Source: an uncultured Muribaculaceae bacterium
Lineage (GTDB): Bacteria > Bacteroidota > Bacteroidia > Bacteroidales > Muribaculaceae
Direction of reading: 5' to 3'
Length of the DNA: 64,000 nt
Assembly (NCBI GenBank): GCA_910577355.1
Contig: CAJTMY010000006.1
Coordinates: 1-64,000 of the forward strand
The notes under the pieces were generated by a model. It saw only the letters and a program-made list of their open reading frames with translations. It was not told the DNA's origin and searched no databases. The translations under genes were made by a program, and so were the position numbers. Numbering within the stretch: the stretch's first letter is position 1; each line of letters begins with the position of its first letter. Positions 8,367 to 16,218 of the stretch are shown here, piece by piece.

Positions 8367-9238
8367 TTGAAATACGAAGTCTCAAAAATATTTCATTTGA
8401 GCAAATATACAAGGCTTTTGAATCTGCGTTTTCGGATTACGAAATCAGCGTGGATAGGGCTGAATTGAAGTCGATGCTGAAACGGAGAGGGTTTAATTCC
8501 GCTCTTTCATTCGGCGCATTTTCTGGTGACAACATCGTGGCTTTCACCTTTAACGGTATTGGCAAATATAATGGCTGTCTTACTGCATACGACACGGGAA
8601 CAGGCACAGTAAAAGAATTCAGAGGGCAAGGACTTGCGAAAAGAATATTTACACATTCGATGCCATTCCTGAAAAATGTAGGTGTAGAGAATTATTTGCT
8701 TGAGGTGCTGCAACACAATAAAAGTGCGTTAAAAATATATGAAAGTCTCGGTTTTGAGATTTTACGGGAGTTTAATTCCTTTACTCAGAAAAAGCGGTTG
8801 GTTGTCAATTGCATATCCAATAAGCCTATCGTCTGCTCTACCGTCACGATGCAGCCCGAAAATCTTTTGTCAGCCCAGTCATTCTGTGATTTTACCCCGT
8901 CATGGCAGAATGATATTGAATCTATTAAGAGAGCCGGGGATGATCTGGTGACATTGGGTACTATGGTTAACTCTGTTTTGGCAGGATACTGCGTTTTCTC
9001 TCCGAATTCCGGCGACATTGCCCAGATAGCTGTTGCACCGACTTTCCGCAGAAAAGGTATCGCATCTTCCTTGCTAAAACAAATGCTTGAAATGGCTGAG
9101 TGTGACATGGTGAAAGTTATCAATGCAGAATCGCCAACACCCTCTTTGGAGGCGTTTCTTGATAGCGTAGGTATCTCCCTTTCAGGCAAACAGTTTGAGA
9201 TGCGTTTGAAACTACAGGGAGTCACAAATTATAATTAA
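8363..9238 (+). CDS. double-GNAT acetyltransferase
   Basis: 291 residues contain two GNAT folds. The first carries the acetyl-CoA loop FRGQGLAKRIF (about residue 88-98) and a C-terminal YESLGFE segment; the second carries FRRKGIASSLL (about residue 230-240). A linker of about 60 residues separates them. Acetyltransferases of this layout modify small molecules or amines; the substrate is unknown. It overlaps the YCII gene by 4 bp. A second double-GNAT protein occurs further along in the same operon (10445-11428). Confidence 0.85.
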   Translation: MIEIRSLKNISFEQIYKAFESAFSDYEISVDRAELKSMLKRRGFNSALSFGAFSGDNIVAFTFNGIGKYNGCLTAYDTGTGTVKEFRGQGLAKRIFTHSMPFLKNVGVENYLLEVLQHNKSALKIYESLGFEILREFNSFTQKKRLVVNCISNKPIVCSTVTMQPENLLSAQSFCDFTPSWQNDIESIKRAGDDLVTLGTMVNSVLAGYCVFSPNSGDIAQIAVAPTFRRKGIASSLLKQMLEMAECDMVKVINAESPTPSLEAFLDSVGISLSGKQFEMRLKLQGVTNYN

Positions 9239-9243
9239 AACAA

Positions 9244-9597
9244 ATGGAACCGAAAGAAATCTTGAAAAAATGGATTGACTGCTTCAACACAGCGGATGTG
9301 GCGGGGCTTGCTGCATTGTATGCGGATGAAGCTGTGAATCATCAGGTCGCCAACGCTCCTATGGTAGGGAAAGATGCCATCACCAGGATGTTCGCCAACG
9401 AGTTTGCGACAGCCAAGATGGTTTGCATCGTTGAAAATATTTTTGAAGATGGAGAATGGGCAATCATGGAATGGAAAGACCCATTGGGGTTGCGTGGTTG
9501 CGGATTCTTCCATATCCAGAATGACCTTATTGTATATCAGAGAGGTTATTGGGACAAACTTAGTTTTTTGAAACAGCATAACCTTCCAATCGAATAG
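9244..9597 (+). CDS. SnoaL-like / NTF2-fold protein
   Basis: A 117-residue protein of the SnoaL-like cone-fold group: WIDCFNTADVAGLAALYADEAV is typical of the N-terminal helices, followed by a strand-rich half with EWKDPLG. Members are polyketide cyclases, isomerases or uncharacterised small-molecule-binding proteins. The start is 5 bp after the preceding stop and the next gene begins 6 bp downstream, so it is within the same transcript. Specific activity cannot be predicted. Confidence 0.82.
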   Translation: MEPKEILKKWIDCFNTADVAGLAALYADEAVNHQVANAPMVGKDAITRMFANEFATAKMVCIVENIFEDGEWAIMEWKDPLGLRGCGFFHIQNDLIVYQRGYWDKLSFLKQHNLPIE

Positions 9598-9603
9598 ACA
9601 ATC

Positions 9604-9813
9604 ATGCCCTACATATCAGTTGAGAGCGGAGCGTTGACCTCCGAACAAAAGAAAGAACTTATCGAGCGACTGACAGCAACAGCCTCCGAGATAACCAATA
9701 TCCCGGCGCAATTTTTCACCGTAACCATCAAGGAGTTGCCGGATGAAAACTTTGGCATAGGCGGCAAATCTATCGACGAAATCAAACGCAATTATGTTGG
9801 AAAGGAACATTAG
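9604..9813 (+). CDS. 4-oxalocrotonate tautomerase family protein
   Basis: A 69-residue protein beginning MPYISVESG. After removal of Met the N-terminal Pro is the catalytic base of this superfamily. Length and the KKELIERLTATASEI helix agree with the 4-OT/DmpI subfamily. These enzymes move double bonds in keto-acids, and some relatives dehalogenate. It lies between the SnoaL-like and GyrI-like genes, with gaps of 6 and 2 bp. Confidence 0.87.
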   Translation: MPYISVESGALTSEQKKELIERLTATASEITNIPAQFFTVTIKELPDENFGIGGKSIDEIKRNYVGKEH

Positions 9814-9815
9814 AA

Positions 9816-10448
9816 ATGGCATTTGACTATAAAAAAGAGTATAAATCTTTATATATGCCTAAATCCACACCGGCAGTCGTTGATGTGCCTGTCATGAAAT
9901 TCATCGCTGTAAATGGTGCAGGCAACCCCAATGACCCTGACGGCGAATATCAGAAGGCTCTTGGCATGCTATATCCGGTGGCTTATGCCATAAAGATGAG
10001 TTATAAGACCGATTACCATATTGACGGGTTCTTTGAATATGTTGTGCCGCCGCTTGAAGGCTTGTGGTGGACAGACAATGCCATAGGTGATTTTACCCAC
10101 AAATCCGCCTTCAAATGGACAGCAATGATACGTGTCCCTGATTTTGTTGACAACAATGATGTTGAATGGGCGAAAGCAGAGGTGCTGAAAAAGAAAAGAC
10201 TTGACTGTTCCGCCCTTTTCCTCATGACTTTTGAGGAAGGTCTATGCGTACAGAGTATGCACATCGGGGCGTATGATACCGAGCCTGCAACACTTGCCGC
10301 GATTGACCGATTTATAAAGGCAGGTGGTTATATCAAGGATATTAATCCCTCCCGTCGTCATCACGAGATATATCTTTCCGATCCGAGGAAAACCAGTCCC
10401 GATAAGATGAAGACGGTTCTAAGAATCCCCATTGCAAAGCACGAATGA
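9816..10448 (+). CDS. GyrI-like small-molecule-binding protein
   Basis: A 210-residue protein of the GyrI-like (SOUL/AraC effector-binding related) family, recognised from KFIAVNGAGNPND, the GLWWTDNA stretch and the C-terminal RRHHEIYLSDPRK(T)P(D)K-like segment. Such stand-alone domains bind or hydrolyse hydrophobic cationic compounds in some members. No DNA-binding domain is attached. It starts 2 bp after the tautomerase stop and overlaps the next gene by 4 bp. Confidence 0.8.
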   Translation: MAFDYKKEYKSLYMPKSTPAVVDVPVMKFIAVNGAGNPNDPDGEYQKALGMLYPVAYAIKMSYKTDYHIDGFFEYVVPPLEGLWWTDNAIGDFTHKSAFKWTAMIRVPDFVDNNDVEWAKAEVLKKKRLDCSALFLMTFEEGLCVQSMHIGAYDTEPATLAAIDRFIKAGGYIKDINPSRRHHEIYLSDPRKTSPDKMKTVLRIPIAKHE

Positions 10449-11428
10449 ATCTACAGCTACGACCATACAAATCAGCTGATGCCAATATAATCACTACTTG
10501 GCTTAAAAGCGAATATCTTATGCGCCAATGGTGCGCTGACCGATATGAGCGTTATCCCGTCACTCCCGATGATATGAACTCTTATCATCAGCAATACATT
10601 GACGGATATAACTCTGTTGCTCTGACTATGGTTGACAGTGAAGAGATTGTCGGGTATATTACTCTACGCACTCCGGCAGATGATTCTTCTGAACAACGCT
10701 TGGGATTTGTTATTGTTGATGATTCAAAACGAGGCCGAGGATTAGGGAAAGCCCTTGTCTGTATGGCGGTTGATTATGCTTTCTGCCAACTTGGAGCCAC
10801 AAAAATTTCATTGGGCGTATTTGAAAACAATCCGGCAGCTATCCGTTGCTATGAATCGATTGGATTTCACCGTGTTATCAGGCAAGAAACTGAGAGTTAC
10901 AGATGTCTTGGTGAAACTTGGAATTGTATTGAAATGGAATACCAGAATAATATTACAATACGCACAATTGAATCCGACGAGGCAATGCTCTTGACCGAAT
11001 TCCTTTATGAAGCCATATATCAGCCGGAAGGAAGTCAGAAAGTGCCTCGCACAGTATTGCAACAACCCATGATATGGGCATATGTAAAAGATTTCGGCAA
11101 ATTACCGGATGATATATGTCTTGTGTCTGTTGTTGACGGTCTGATTGTCGGGGCGGCATGGTCGAGGCTCGGCTGTTCATACGGCAAGATTGATGACTCA
11201 ACGCCTGAATTGGCAATCTCAGTTTACCCCGAATACCGAGGTAAAGGCATTGGCACACGGCTTCTTTATTCCTTATTGGATATATTGTGTAAAAATGGAT
11301 ATGCGAAAGTCTCATTGTCGTTCGATAAATCCAATTATGCCGTAGGCATGTATCTTAAAGCCGGTTTTGAGATATTGGAAGAAAGAGAACATGATTGTCT
11401 AATGGTTAAACGTTGGAAAAATGAGTGA
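10445..11428 (+). CDS. tandem GNAT acetyltransferase, AAC(6')-like N-terminal half
   Basis: 327 residues form two GNAT domains. The N-terminal half resembles aminoglycoside 6'-N-acetyltransferase-like and RimJ-like enzymes, with SKRGRGLGKALV as the acetyl-CoA loop and AIRCYESIGF after it. The C-terminal half carries YRGKGIGTRLLYSLL and a final MYLKAGFEI. Fusion of two complete domains may have arisen from joined genes. Drug acetylation is possible but the substrate is not known. It overlaps the preceding gene by 4 bp and the esterase gene by 8 bp. Confidence 0.83.
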   Translation: MNLQLRPYKSADANIITTWLKSEYLMRQWCADRYERYPVTPDDMNSYHQQYIDGYNSVALTMVDSEEIVGYITLRTPADDSSEQRLGFVIVDDSKRGRGLGKALVCMAVDYAFCQLGATKISLGVFENNPAAIRCYESIGFHRVIRQETESYRCLGETWNCIEMEYQNNITIRTIESDEAMLLTEFLYEAIYQPEGSQKVPRTVLQQPMIWAYVKDFGKLPDDICLVSVVDGLIVGAAWSRLGCSYGKIDDSTPELAISVYPEYRGKGIGTRLLYSLLDILCKNGYAKVSLSFDKSNYAVGMYLKAGFEILEEREHDCLMVKRWKNE

Positions 11429-12203
11429 AATTCGACATATTCCATACAATAGTACTTATCTAAACAAGCAGATGGCACTCGCGGTCTATCTTCCTGATGA
11501 ATATAAATATGGCGGTAAATTTCCGGTATTATATTTTCTGCATGGGAGAAATGGATATGAGTCCTTTATCGAGCAGTTAGGTTTGGCACAATTAGCAGAT
11601 ACTCTTATTGCCACATCAAAGATAGAACCGATGATTATCGTTTGTCCTCGGATGGATAATAGCCGTGGACTGAATTCTGCCATGATCGCACATCAGGAAA
11701 AGATAGATGGCAATATGATAGATGTCGGAAGATATGAGGATTATTTTATCCAAGAGATTGTTCCTTTCGTTGATGACAGTTTCAACACAATCCCCTCTCG
11801 AAAGGGAAGATATATAGGCGGTGCCTCCGCCGGAGGATTTGCGGCAATCCATCATGGACTGAAATACCCTGAACTATTTTCAAAAGTTGGAGGACACATG
11901 CCGGCAGTGGAACTTGACCTTGATCCTTCCGATTTGCCTTATTACGGGAGCAAGGAGAAATTTCATCAGAATAATCCTTTGGAATTCGATGACTTCAATG
12001 AACACCACAATACCCAATCATGGTATCTTGATGCTGGAGATAAGGATGAAGGAGGTTTTGACAAATCGGTAGAAATTCTTAATGGATTATTACTGAATCG
12101 GGGCATAAAAACGGAATGCCATATTTCAAATGGTCATCATAATTTAGAATACATATCTGAAAATCTTGAAAAATATCTGATGTTCTACAATGGAAAGCAA
12201 TAA
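11421..12203 (+). CDS. alpha/beta-hydrolase, esterase D-like
   Basis: A 260-residue cytosolic esterase of the esterase D/putative esterase family. FLHGRNG forms the oxyanion region, the nucleophile Ser is in GGASAGGFA (about residue 135), a downstream Asp lies in LDAGDKDEGG, and the final His in NGHHNLEY. No signal peptide is visible, unlike the core-genome esterase at 31302. The substrate is probably an ester or acylated small molecule, inferred only from family. It overlaps the GNAT gene by 8 bp and the acetyltransferase gene by 14 bp. Confidence 0.83.
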   Translation: MSEIRHIPYNSTYLNKQMALAVYLPDEYKYGGKFPVLYFLHGRNGYESFIEQLGLAQLADTLIATSKIEPMIIVCPRMDNSRGLNSAMIAHQEKIDGNMIDVGRYEDYFIQEIVPFVDDSFNTIPSRKGRYIGGASAGGFAAIHHGLKYPELFSKVGGHMPAVELDLDPSDLPYYGSKEKFHQNNPLEFDDFNEHHNTQSWYLDAGDKDEGGFDKSVEILNGLLLNRGIKTECHISNGHHNLEYISENLEKYLMFYNGKQ

Positions 12204-12825
12204 AATATATCCCCGAACAGGCGACACTCAGACCGTCTATCTCAAATCAGTCATAACGCGCCCGAATATCGAGGTGGGAGATTTCACCATTTACAATGAT
12301 TTTGTGAATGACCCTCGTGACTTTGAGAAGGATAACGTGCTGTATCATTATCCGATAAACCATGACCGTCTGATTATAGGCAAATTCTGCTCGATAGCCT
12401 GCGGAGTAAAGTTTATTTTCAACTGCGCCAATCATACGCTGAAATCACTATCCACATATACGTTTCCGCTATTCTTTGAGGAATGGGATTTGCCGAAATC
12501 AGAAGTCGCTACGGCATGGGATAACAAAGGCGATATTGTAATCGGCAATGATGTGTGGATTGGATATGACGCTGTTATCATGGCAGGAGTGACGATTGGC
12601 GACGGTGCGATAATCGCAACACGGGCCGTTGTCACAAAAGATGTGGAACCGTATTCAATAGTCGGCGGCATCCCGGCTAAAGAGATACGCAAACGATTCT
12701 CATCGGATATTGTAGCCCGCTTGCAAAAACTTCAGTGGTGGAACTGGGATATAGACAAAATCCGTAATTACATCAGTGCTATTAAAGCCGGGGATATAGA
12801 TTCATTAGAAAATCATTTTACATAA
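12190..12825 (+). CDS. Vat/CatB-like O-acetyltransferase (xenobiotic acetyltransferase)
   Basis: A 211-residue left-handed beta-helix acetyltransferase with hexapeptide repeats (IGKFCSI, IGNDVWIGYDAVIM, IGDGAIIA). The loop with the catalytic His appears as NCANHTLKS, and the C-terminal half has PYSIVGGIPAKEI and WWNWDIDKI, as in streptogramin A acetyltransferases (Vat) and type B chloramphenicol acetyltransferases. It most resembles the Vat group from memory. It is the last gene of the ten-gene operon, overlapping the esterase gene by 14 bp. Resistance activity is likely but untested, and the drug cannot be named. Confidence 0.85.
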   Translation: MESNKIYPRTGDTQTVYLKSVITRPNIEVGDFTIYNDFVNDPRDFEKDNVLYHYPINHDRLIIGKFCSIACGVKFIFNCANHTLKSLSTYTFPLFFEEWDLPKSEVATAWDNKGDIVIGNDVWIGYDAVIMAGVTIGDGAIIATRAVVTKDVEPYSIVGGIPAKEIRKRFSSDIVARLQKLQWWNWDIDKIRNYISAIKAGDIDSLENHFT

Positions 12826-12829
12826 AAAA

Positions 12830-12850
12830 GCCTCCCCGAAACGAGCAGGC
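12830..12850. terminator. hairpin at the end of the cargo operon
   Basis: GCCT at 12830-12833 pairs with AGGC at 12847-12850, with an imperfect inner stem. The run of six A bases just before it becomes a U-tract on the minus strand, so it is best as a minus-direction terminator; on the plus strand it is an imperfect stop for the operon. Confidence 0.45.
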
Positions 12851-12978
12851 TGAAAGAGGATATCTGTCACAATTTATTAATCTATGTTTGAATTTTGTAT
12901 GTTGTAAATTAAACCATACCCATGACTGGAACTAGAACACTCTTATCAATGTCCTCTTAAAATCTCAAAAATAAGTAG

Positions 12979-12986
12979 TAATTTTG
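12979..12986 (+). promoter_or_regulatory. promoter -7 element for the Rex-like pair
   Basis: TAATTTTG fits the Bacteroidetes -7 motif, giving a leader of about 23 nt before the ATG at 13012. It indicates transcription separate from the cargo operon. Confidence 0.45.
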
Positions 12987-13011
12987 CGTCATCTTTCCTA
13001 TAAATTTATTT

Positions 13012-13875
13012 ATGGCTAAATTTATCATCTATACATACCAATTTGCACCATTGCAAAATGTTACTTCGCCCTCTCTGTTTGAGAATACAGAGAATGTTTT
13101 GCCCGTGCAGGAACGCATGGAAAAGAAACAAATAATATTTCAACAGGTGTTTAGCCTCCCTCCGGAAAAAATATTCTCCAAGGGCTTGAAGAAGTATGAT
13201 GCCCGAATCCTCTTCGATCAGGATGATATTGTGGTATTACGTTTGGCAAACTCAAAAAAAATGGTTTTGGAAGAATCATTCCAAATCAAAGAGCATCAAT
13301 ATGACCCTAGCTGTATTGTGATAATTGATAACCGCAAAGACTTACAGCAGATAGCAATAGAGGAAGACCACAAGGCTTTCTCAGATACAAATGTGGTAAA
13401 GTCTATATTAGAATCTTCCTTTAGAAAGTTCTTAAAGCCTTATGGCCTAACAATCACAATTCAAAGGGAATATCAGAAATCCGAGTTTTGGAGAATCGTA
13501 AGATCGCATCAAGATAAAATTACAATGGTGCGGTTTCATTTCGCATATCCAAACCTTCCGAGATTGCGAGAGAGTGTGAAAGAGGTATTCTCCGAGGCGA
13601 ATAAATTGACAAACAGCAAACATTCGTCTTTTGAGCTTAAAGCTGCAGATGGAGAATCATTGGAGCTTGACAGTACAAACAACACTTTGAGCGCAATCGT
13701 AGAATGCTCGGCTGAAAGCGGAGAAGTGATAGACATAAAAGCCCGCGGTTTTAAAAGTTTCATTAAGACCGGCACTACAGTCAGAAGTTTCGAGTGTGAT
13801 GATTTGGAAGCACATCTATCTTCGGATCTCATAAACTCTGCTCTTGACAAGATTGTATCGTTATTCAAACGTTAA
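13012..13875 (+). CDS. unknown cytosolic protein, RexA-like in size and position
   Basis: 287 residues without a signal peptide, membrane segment or recognised catalytic motif. It has an N-terminal beta-rich part (MAKFIIYTYQFAPL), a basic middle region and a C-terminal mixed domain (VIDIKARGFKSFIKTG) ending in an amphipathic helix. It is followed 7 bp later by a small four-TM protein. That order and the sizes (287 and 158 residues) closely parallel lambda RexA (279) and RexB (144). A faint similarity to the end of RexA (charged, ending in an FKR-containing helix) is visible by eye only. The family is not recognised with certainty; a sensor role in an exclusion system is inference. Confidence 0.55.
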   Translation: MAKFIIYTYQFAPLQNVTSPSLFENTENVLPVQERMEKKQIIFQQVFSLPPEKIFSKGLKKYDARILFDQDDIVVLRLANSKKMVLEESFQIKEHQYDPSCIVIIDNRKDLQQIAIEEDHKAFSDTNVVKSILESSFRKFLKPYGLTITIQREYQKSEFWRIVRSHQDKITMVRFHFAYPNLPRLRESVKEVFSEANKLTNSKHSSFELKAADGESLELDSTNNTLSAIVECSAESGEVIDIKARGFKSFIKTGTTVRSFECDDLEAHLSSDLINSALDKIVSLFKR

Positions 13876-13882
13876 GGGAATT

Positions 13883-14359
13883 ATGAAGAATGTACTCCGA
13901 TATATGTTGTACCTCGTCCTTTCGTTTGGATTTGGCTATGCATCCTTTATGTGTGGGCCAGATAACGACTATTTAGGAAAATTGAGTTTGACCTTACTGC
14001 CATTGTTGACAACCATTCTTGTGTTATACACTACCTTATCCAATCTTGTTTTGGGGCAAATGCAGAAGTATCAAGAAAAACATAGGACAAATCTAACGCC
14101 AATCTTGAGAGCCTTGAGGCGTAATGTTTATGCAGAGTTCTCAATATTGGCATTTGTCCTACTCTTCTTTATAGGCAAGGGCTTATTTCTTACTCACTGT
14201 AATAATGAAATAATTAGAGAATTATTAAATATTTCAACCAATGCTATAGTATTTTTTGCTTTGTTCTACTTTTTATATGTGATTTATGATTCAACAATGT
14301 CTTTCTATGATGTCGTTGAAGAAAACGACAAGTATCAAAATAACAACCCTAACAATTAA
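13883..14359 (+). CDS. small four-TM membrane protein, RexB-like topology
   Basis: 158 residues starting MKNVLRYMLYLVL. I chose the ATG at 13883 because AAGGGA precedes it by 3-4 bp and the membrane segment begins immediately; an upstream start would lie inside the previous gene. Four hydrophobic segments are visible: about residues 5-24, 32-56, 85-105 and 119-140. A basic cytoplasmic loop (QKYQEKHRTNLTPILRALRRN) sits between TM2 and TM3, as between TM2 and TM3 of RexB. The C-terminal tail is acidic and Asn-rich. It could be an ion-channel-type effector, but this is inference from topology and gene order. Confidence 0.6.
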   Translation: MKNVLRYMLYLVLSFGFGYASFMCGPDNDYLGKLSLTLLPLLTTILVLYTTLSNLVLGQMQKYQEKHRTNLTPILRALRRNVYAEFSILAFVLLFFIGKGLFLTHCNNEIIRELLNISTNAIVFFALFYFLYVIYDSTMSFYDVVEENDKYQNNNPNN

Positions 14360-14384
14360 AACATAGTCTTATAATAATAATATT

Positions 14385-14417
14385 GCCACCAATGAGGCTC
14401 TTGAGTCTCTCGGTGGC
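14385..14417. terminator. hairpin between convergent Rex-like and mobilization genes
   Basis: GCCACC (14385-14390) pairs with GGTGGC (14412-14417). It sits in the 65-bp gap between the plus-strand membrane protein and the minus-strand gene ending at 14425, with an AT-rich stretch on its left. Confidence 0.5.
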
Positions 14418-14424
14418 ATTGAGG

Positions 14425-14829
14425 TTACAGTCCGTGTGATATTCCCATGCGTTGGGATTGGCCATTATTCATTTTGAACATTGACATCGCTTCCTGATTT
14501 GTCAGTGTGGGGTGTGAGCGACGGAATCGTTTGAACGCCTCTTTGTCAAAGCCGCTCAATCCATGGTAGAAAGCCTCGTATTCGGGATGTGCTCCCGGAA
14601 CGAAGGGCATTCCACCTCCCGAAAGGATATCAAGATTATGCCTTGATACATCTGGTTGCTTGGTCTGCGGATTGAACCTGATGTAAGCGTCTCCGACATG
14701 GATTGTGTAACCTTTGACATACAGTTGTTGCTGTTCATGGGTTATCTTCATATCACCGAATACAGTCGGGGCTATCGGTGAACCGTCAAGATGAATCCAC
14801 TGGTTATTCGGGTCGGGAGTGGTTGCCAT
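14425..14829 (-). CDS. relaxase-associated small protein, DUF3945-like
   Basis: 134 residues. ITHEQQQLYVKGYTIHV followed by YIRFNPQTKQPDVSRHN looks like the DUF3945 pattern (ITxEQ...L..G..I.V..Y...N..) found at the C-termini of, or next to, Bacteroidetes mobilization proteins. The C-terminal half has FYHGLSGFDKEAFKRFRRSHP. It overlaps the relaxase gene by 26 bp, so it is probably translated with it. Its role in transfer is unknown. Confidence 0.55.
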   Translation of the reverse strand: MATTPDPNNQWIHLDGSPIAPTVFGDMKITHEQQQLYVKGYTIHVGDAYIRFNPQTKQPDVSRHNLDILSGGGMPFVPGAHPEYEAFYHGLSGFDKEAFKRFRRSHPTLTNQEAMSMFKMNNGQSQRMGISHGL

Positions 14830-15631
14830 GTATTGCCGAGTTGCCGCCTCCTTGCGATTTCTGAACTCTCTGAATAGTTGGTGTCTGAGTAAAACGTTTG
14901 CCGATTTTTGAGGCGACGAAAGAATGACGACCTTTCTTGTAGATGATGCTTTTCAACTTCTTGTCATCATCCTCTCCCTCGAAGATACCGTATGCATCTA
15001 TTCCGCGTTGGGCAAGAGCATTGCGAAATAGTTTCCATTCGTTGATGGATTTGTCATTCAACACCTCTGTGGCAGCTTGGATTATCTCCACACGGCTCCG
15101 CTCGGAACCTCTCAATTTTGCCGCGTCAAGATTCAGGCTGTCATTCCCCATTGTAAGGTGATGACGCTTGGTTATGTCAGCGCAAACCGCACGATTTCGG
15201 TTGAAGTTGGTTACAGGTTTGATTATTTTGCCTTTGTAATCGACACGGCTGAACATGATGTGACAATGCGGATGCTCCTTGTCGGTATGCCTTACGATAA
15301 CAAAGGGAGTATCAGCAATGCCCATTTTATCCATATACTCACGGGCAATTTCAAGCATGAATTCATCGGTCATCCGGGGTGCATCCTCAGGTGAGAAGCC
15401 GAGAGATATGTGTCCACACGGATTTTTGATTTTGTTACGTGTCAGGGTCGGTCGCTTGATGTCGGAAGCCGCCATTTTGCGCCAGCCCTCGGTGCCGATT
15501 TCAAGCCTCGCACCGTCGCTGTCGAGGATGCTCCATACTCTTTTGTCAAGGGGTAATTTGTCCTGCTTGACACGGGTAAGATAATCCAAACAGCCTCCAA
15601 AAGAATTGCCGTGACTGATTTTCCCAATCAT
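14804..15631 (-). CDS. relaxase / mobilization nuclease
   Basis: 275 residues of the MobA/VirD2-like relaxase family common on Bacteroides mobilizable elements. The metal-binding histidine motif is HTDKEHPHCHIM (about residue 115-126), preceded by a GHISLGFSPEDAPRMTD segment. The presumed nucleophilic Tyr would be near the N-terminus (CLDYLTR). It nicks oriT and pilots the DNA strand into a recipient. It starts 3 bp after the MobC-like gene. At 275 residues it is somewhat shorter than many relatives, and no primase or coupling domain is attached. Confidence 0.9.
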   Translation of the reverse strand: MIGKISHGNSFGGCLDYLTRVKQDKLPLDKRVWSILDSDGARLEIGTEGWRKMAASDIKRPTLTRNKIKNPCGHISLGFSPEDAPRMTDEFMLEIAREYMDKMGIADTPFVIVRHTDKEHPHCHIMFSRVDYKGKIIKPVTNFNRNRAVCADITKRHHLTMGNDSLNLDAAKLRGSERSRVEIIQAATEVLNDKSINEWKLFRNALAQRGIDAYGIFEGEDDDKKLKSIIYKKGRHSFVASKIGKRFTQTPTIQRVQKSQGGGNSAIHGNHSRPE

Positions 15632-15634
15632 AAT

Positions 15635-16006
15635 TTAGCCTTTGTTTTCGTTGAATAGGCTTATCACGGCATCCATTTTACGGATTAAAACCAATGCTTC
15701 CTTAGCCACACTCCAACATCTACCGGCGTTGCAGGCTTTGGCAATCTGGTTGAGGTTGTTCCGCTCACGGATAAGTTCATTGAGAATCCGCATCTGCTCC
15801 GGGGTCACACGCTCCACGATCTCGGTGTTGAGGATACAGTCACGCCCGAATGTCGAGAAGTTCCGATACCCGGCCTTGCGCTGCCGGGCATGGGCGATAT
15901 TGAGGTCATTTACAGAGAACTTTATCGCTTTCACAATCTTACGGGTATCATACAACTTGGTCTTGTTGTATCCGTCAAGAGGTCTGTAATTTATCTCTTT
16001 CTTCAT
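15635..16006 (-). CDS. MobC-like relaxosome protein
   Basis: 123 residues, basic and helical. The signature LIRERNNLNQIAKACNAG (residues about 79-96) is the conserved MobC core. It has an N-terminal region suited to a ribbon-helix-helix DNA-binding fold. MobC-type proteins help the relaxase open oriT. The gene begins 38 bp from the strong inverted repeat (16045-16121) that I propose as oriT, and precedes the relaxase by 3 bp. Confidence 0.88.
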   Translation of the reverse strand: MKKEINYRPLDGYNKTKLYDTRKIVKAIKFSVNDLNIAHARQRKAGYRNFSTFGRDCILNTEIVERVTPEQMRILNELIRERNNLNQIAKACNAGRCWSVAKEALVLIRKMDAVISLFNENKG

Positions 16007-16044
16007 AGTCAGATAGTCATTTGGTGATTATAGTGATTGAAGTC

Positions 16045-16151
16045 GGAATGGAGGGGGAGGTTTCGAGGCACAAAAATGGCTCAGGTATTACCTTAGCCTA
16101 AACTCGCTCCCCCTCCATTCCATTACGGTGTTTGCCGCTTTGTGGCGGCAA
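16045..16151. other. candidate oriT (nested inverted repeats)
   Basis: GGAATGGAGGGGGAG (16045-16059) and its exact complement (16107-16121) form a 15-bp inverted repeat. CGAG 16064-16067 pairs with CTCG 16103-16106. In the middle lies a perfect small hairpin (GGCT-ca-GGTA / TACC-tt-AGCC, 16078-16098), and TTGCCGC / GCGGCAA (16132-16138, 16145-16151) follows. Position immediately upstream of mobC and the relaxase fits an origin of transfer. The alternative is a terminator for the DUF3408 gene. Confidence 0.55.
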
Positions 16152-16218
16152 GTTTCCGCTGCGATTAAGGGCTTTGCGCACTTGACTTCCAATGCGGAAT
16201 TACAGCTATTGAAAGTGA

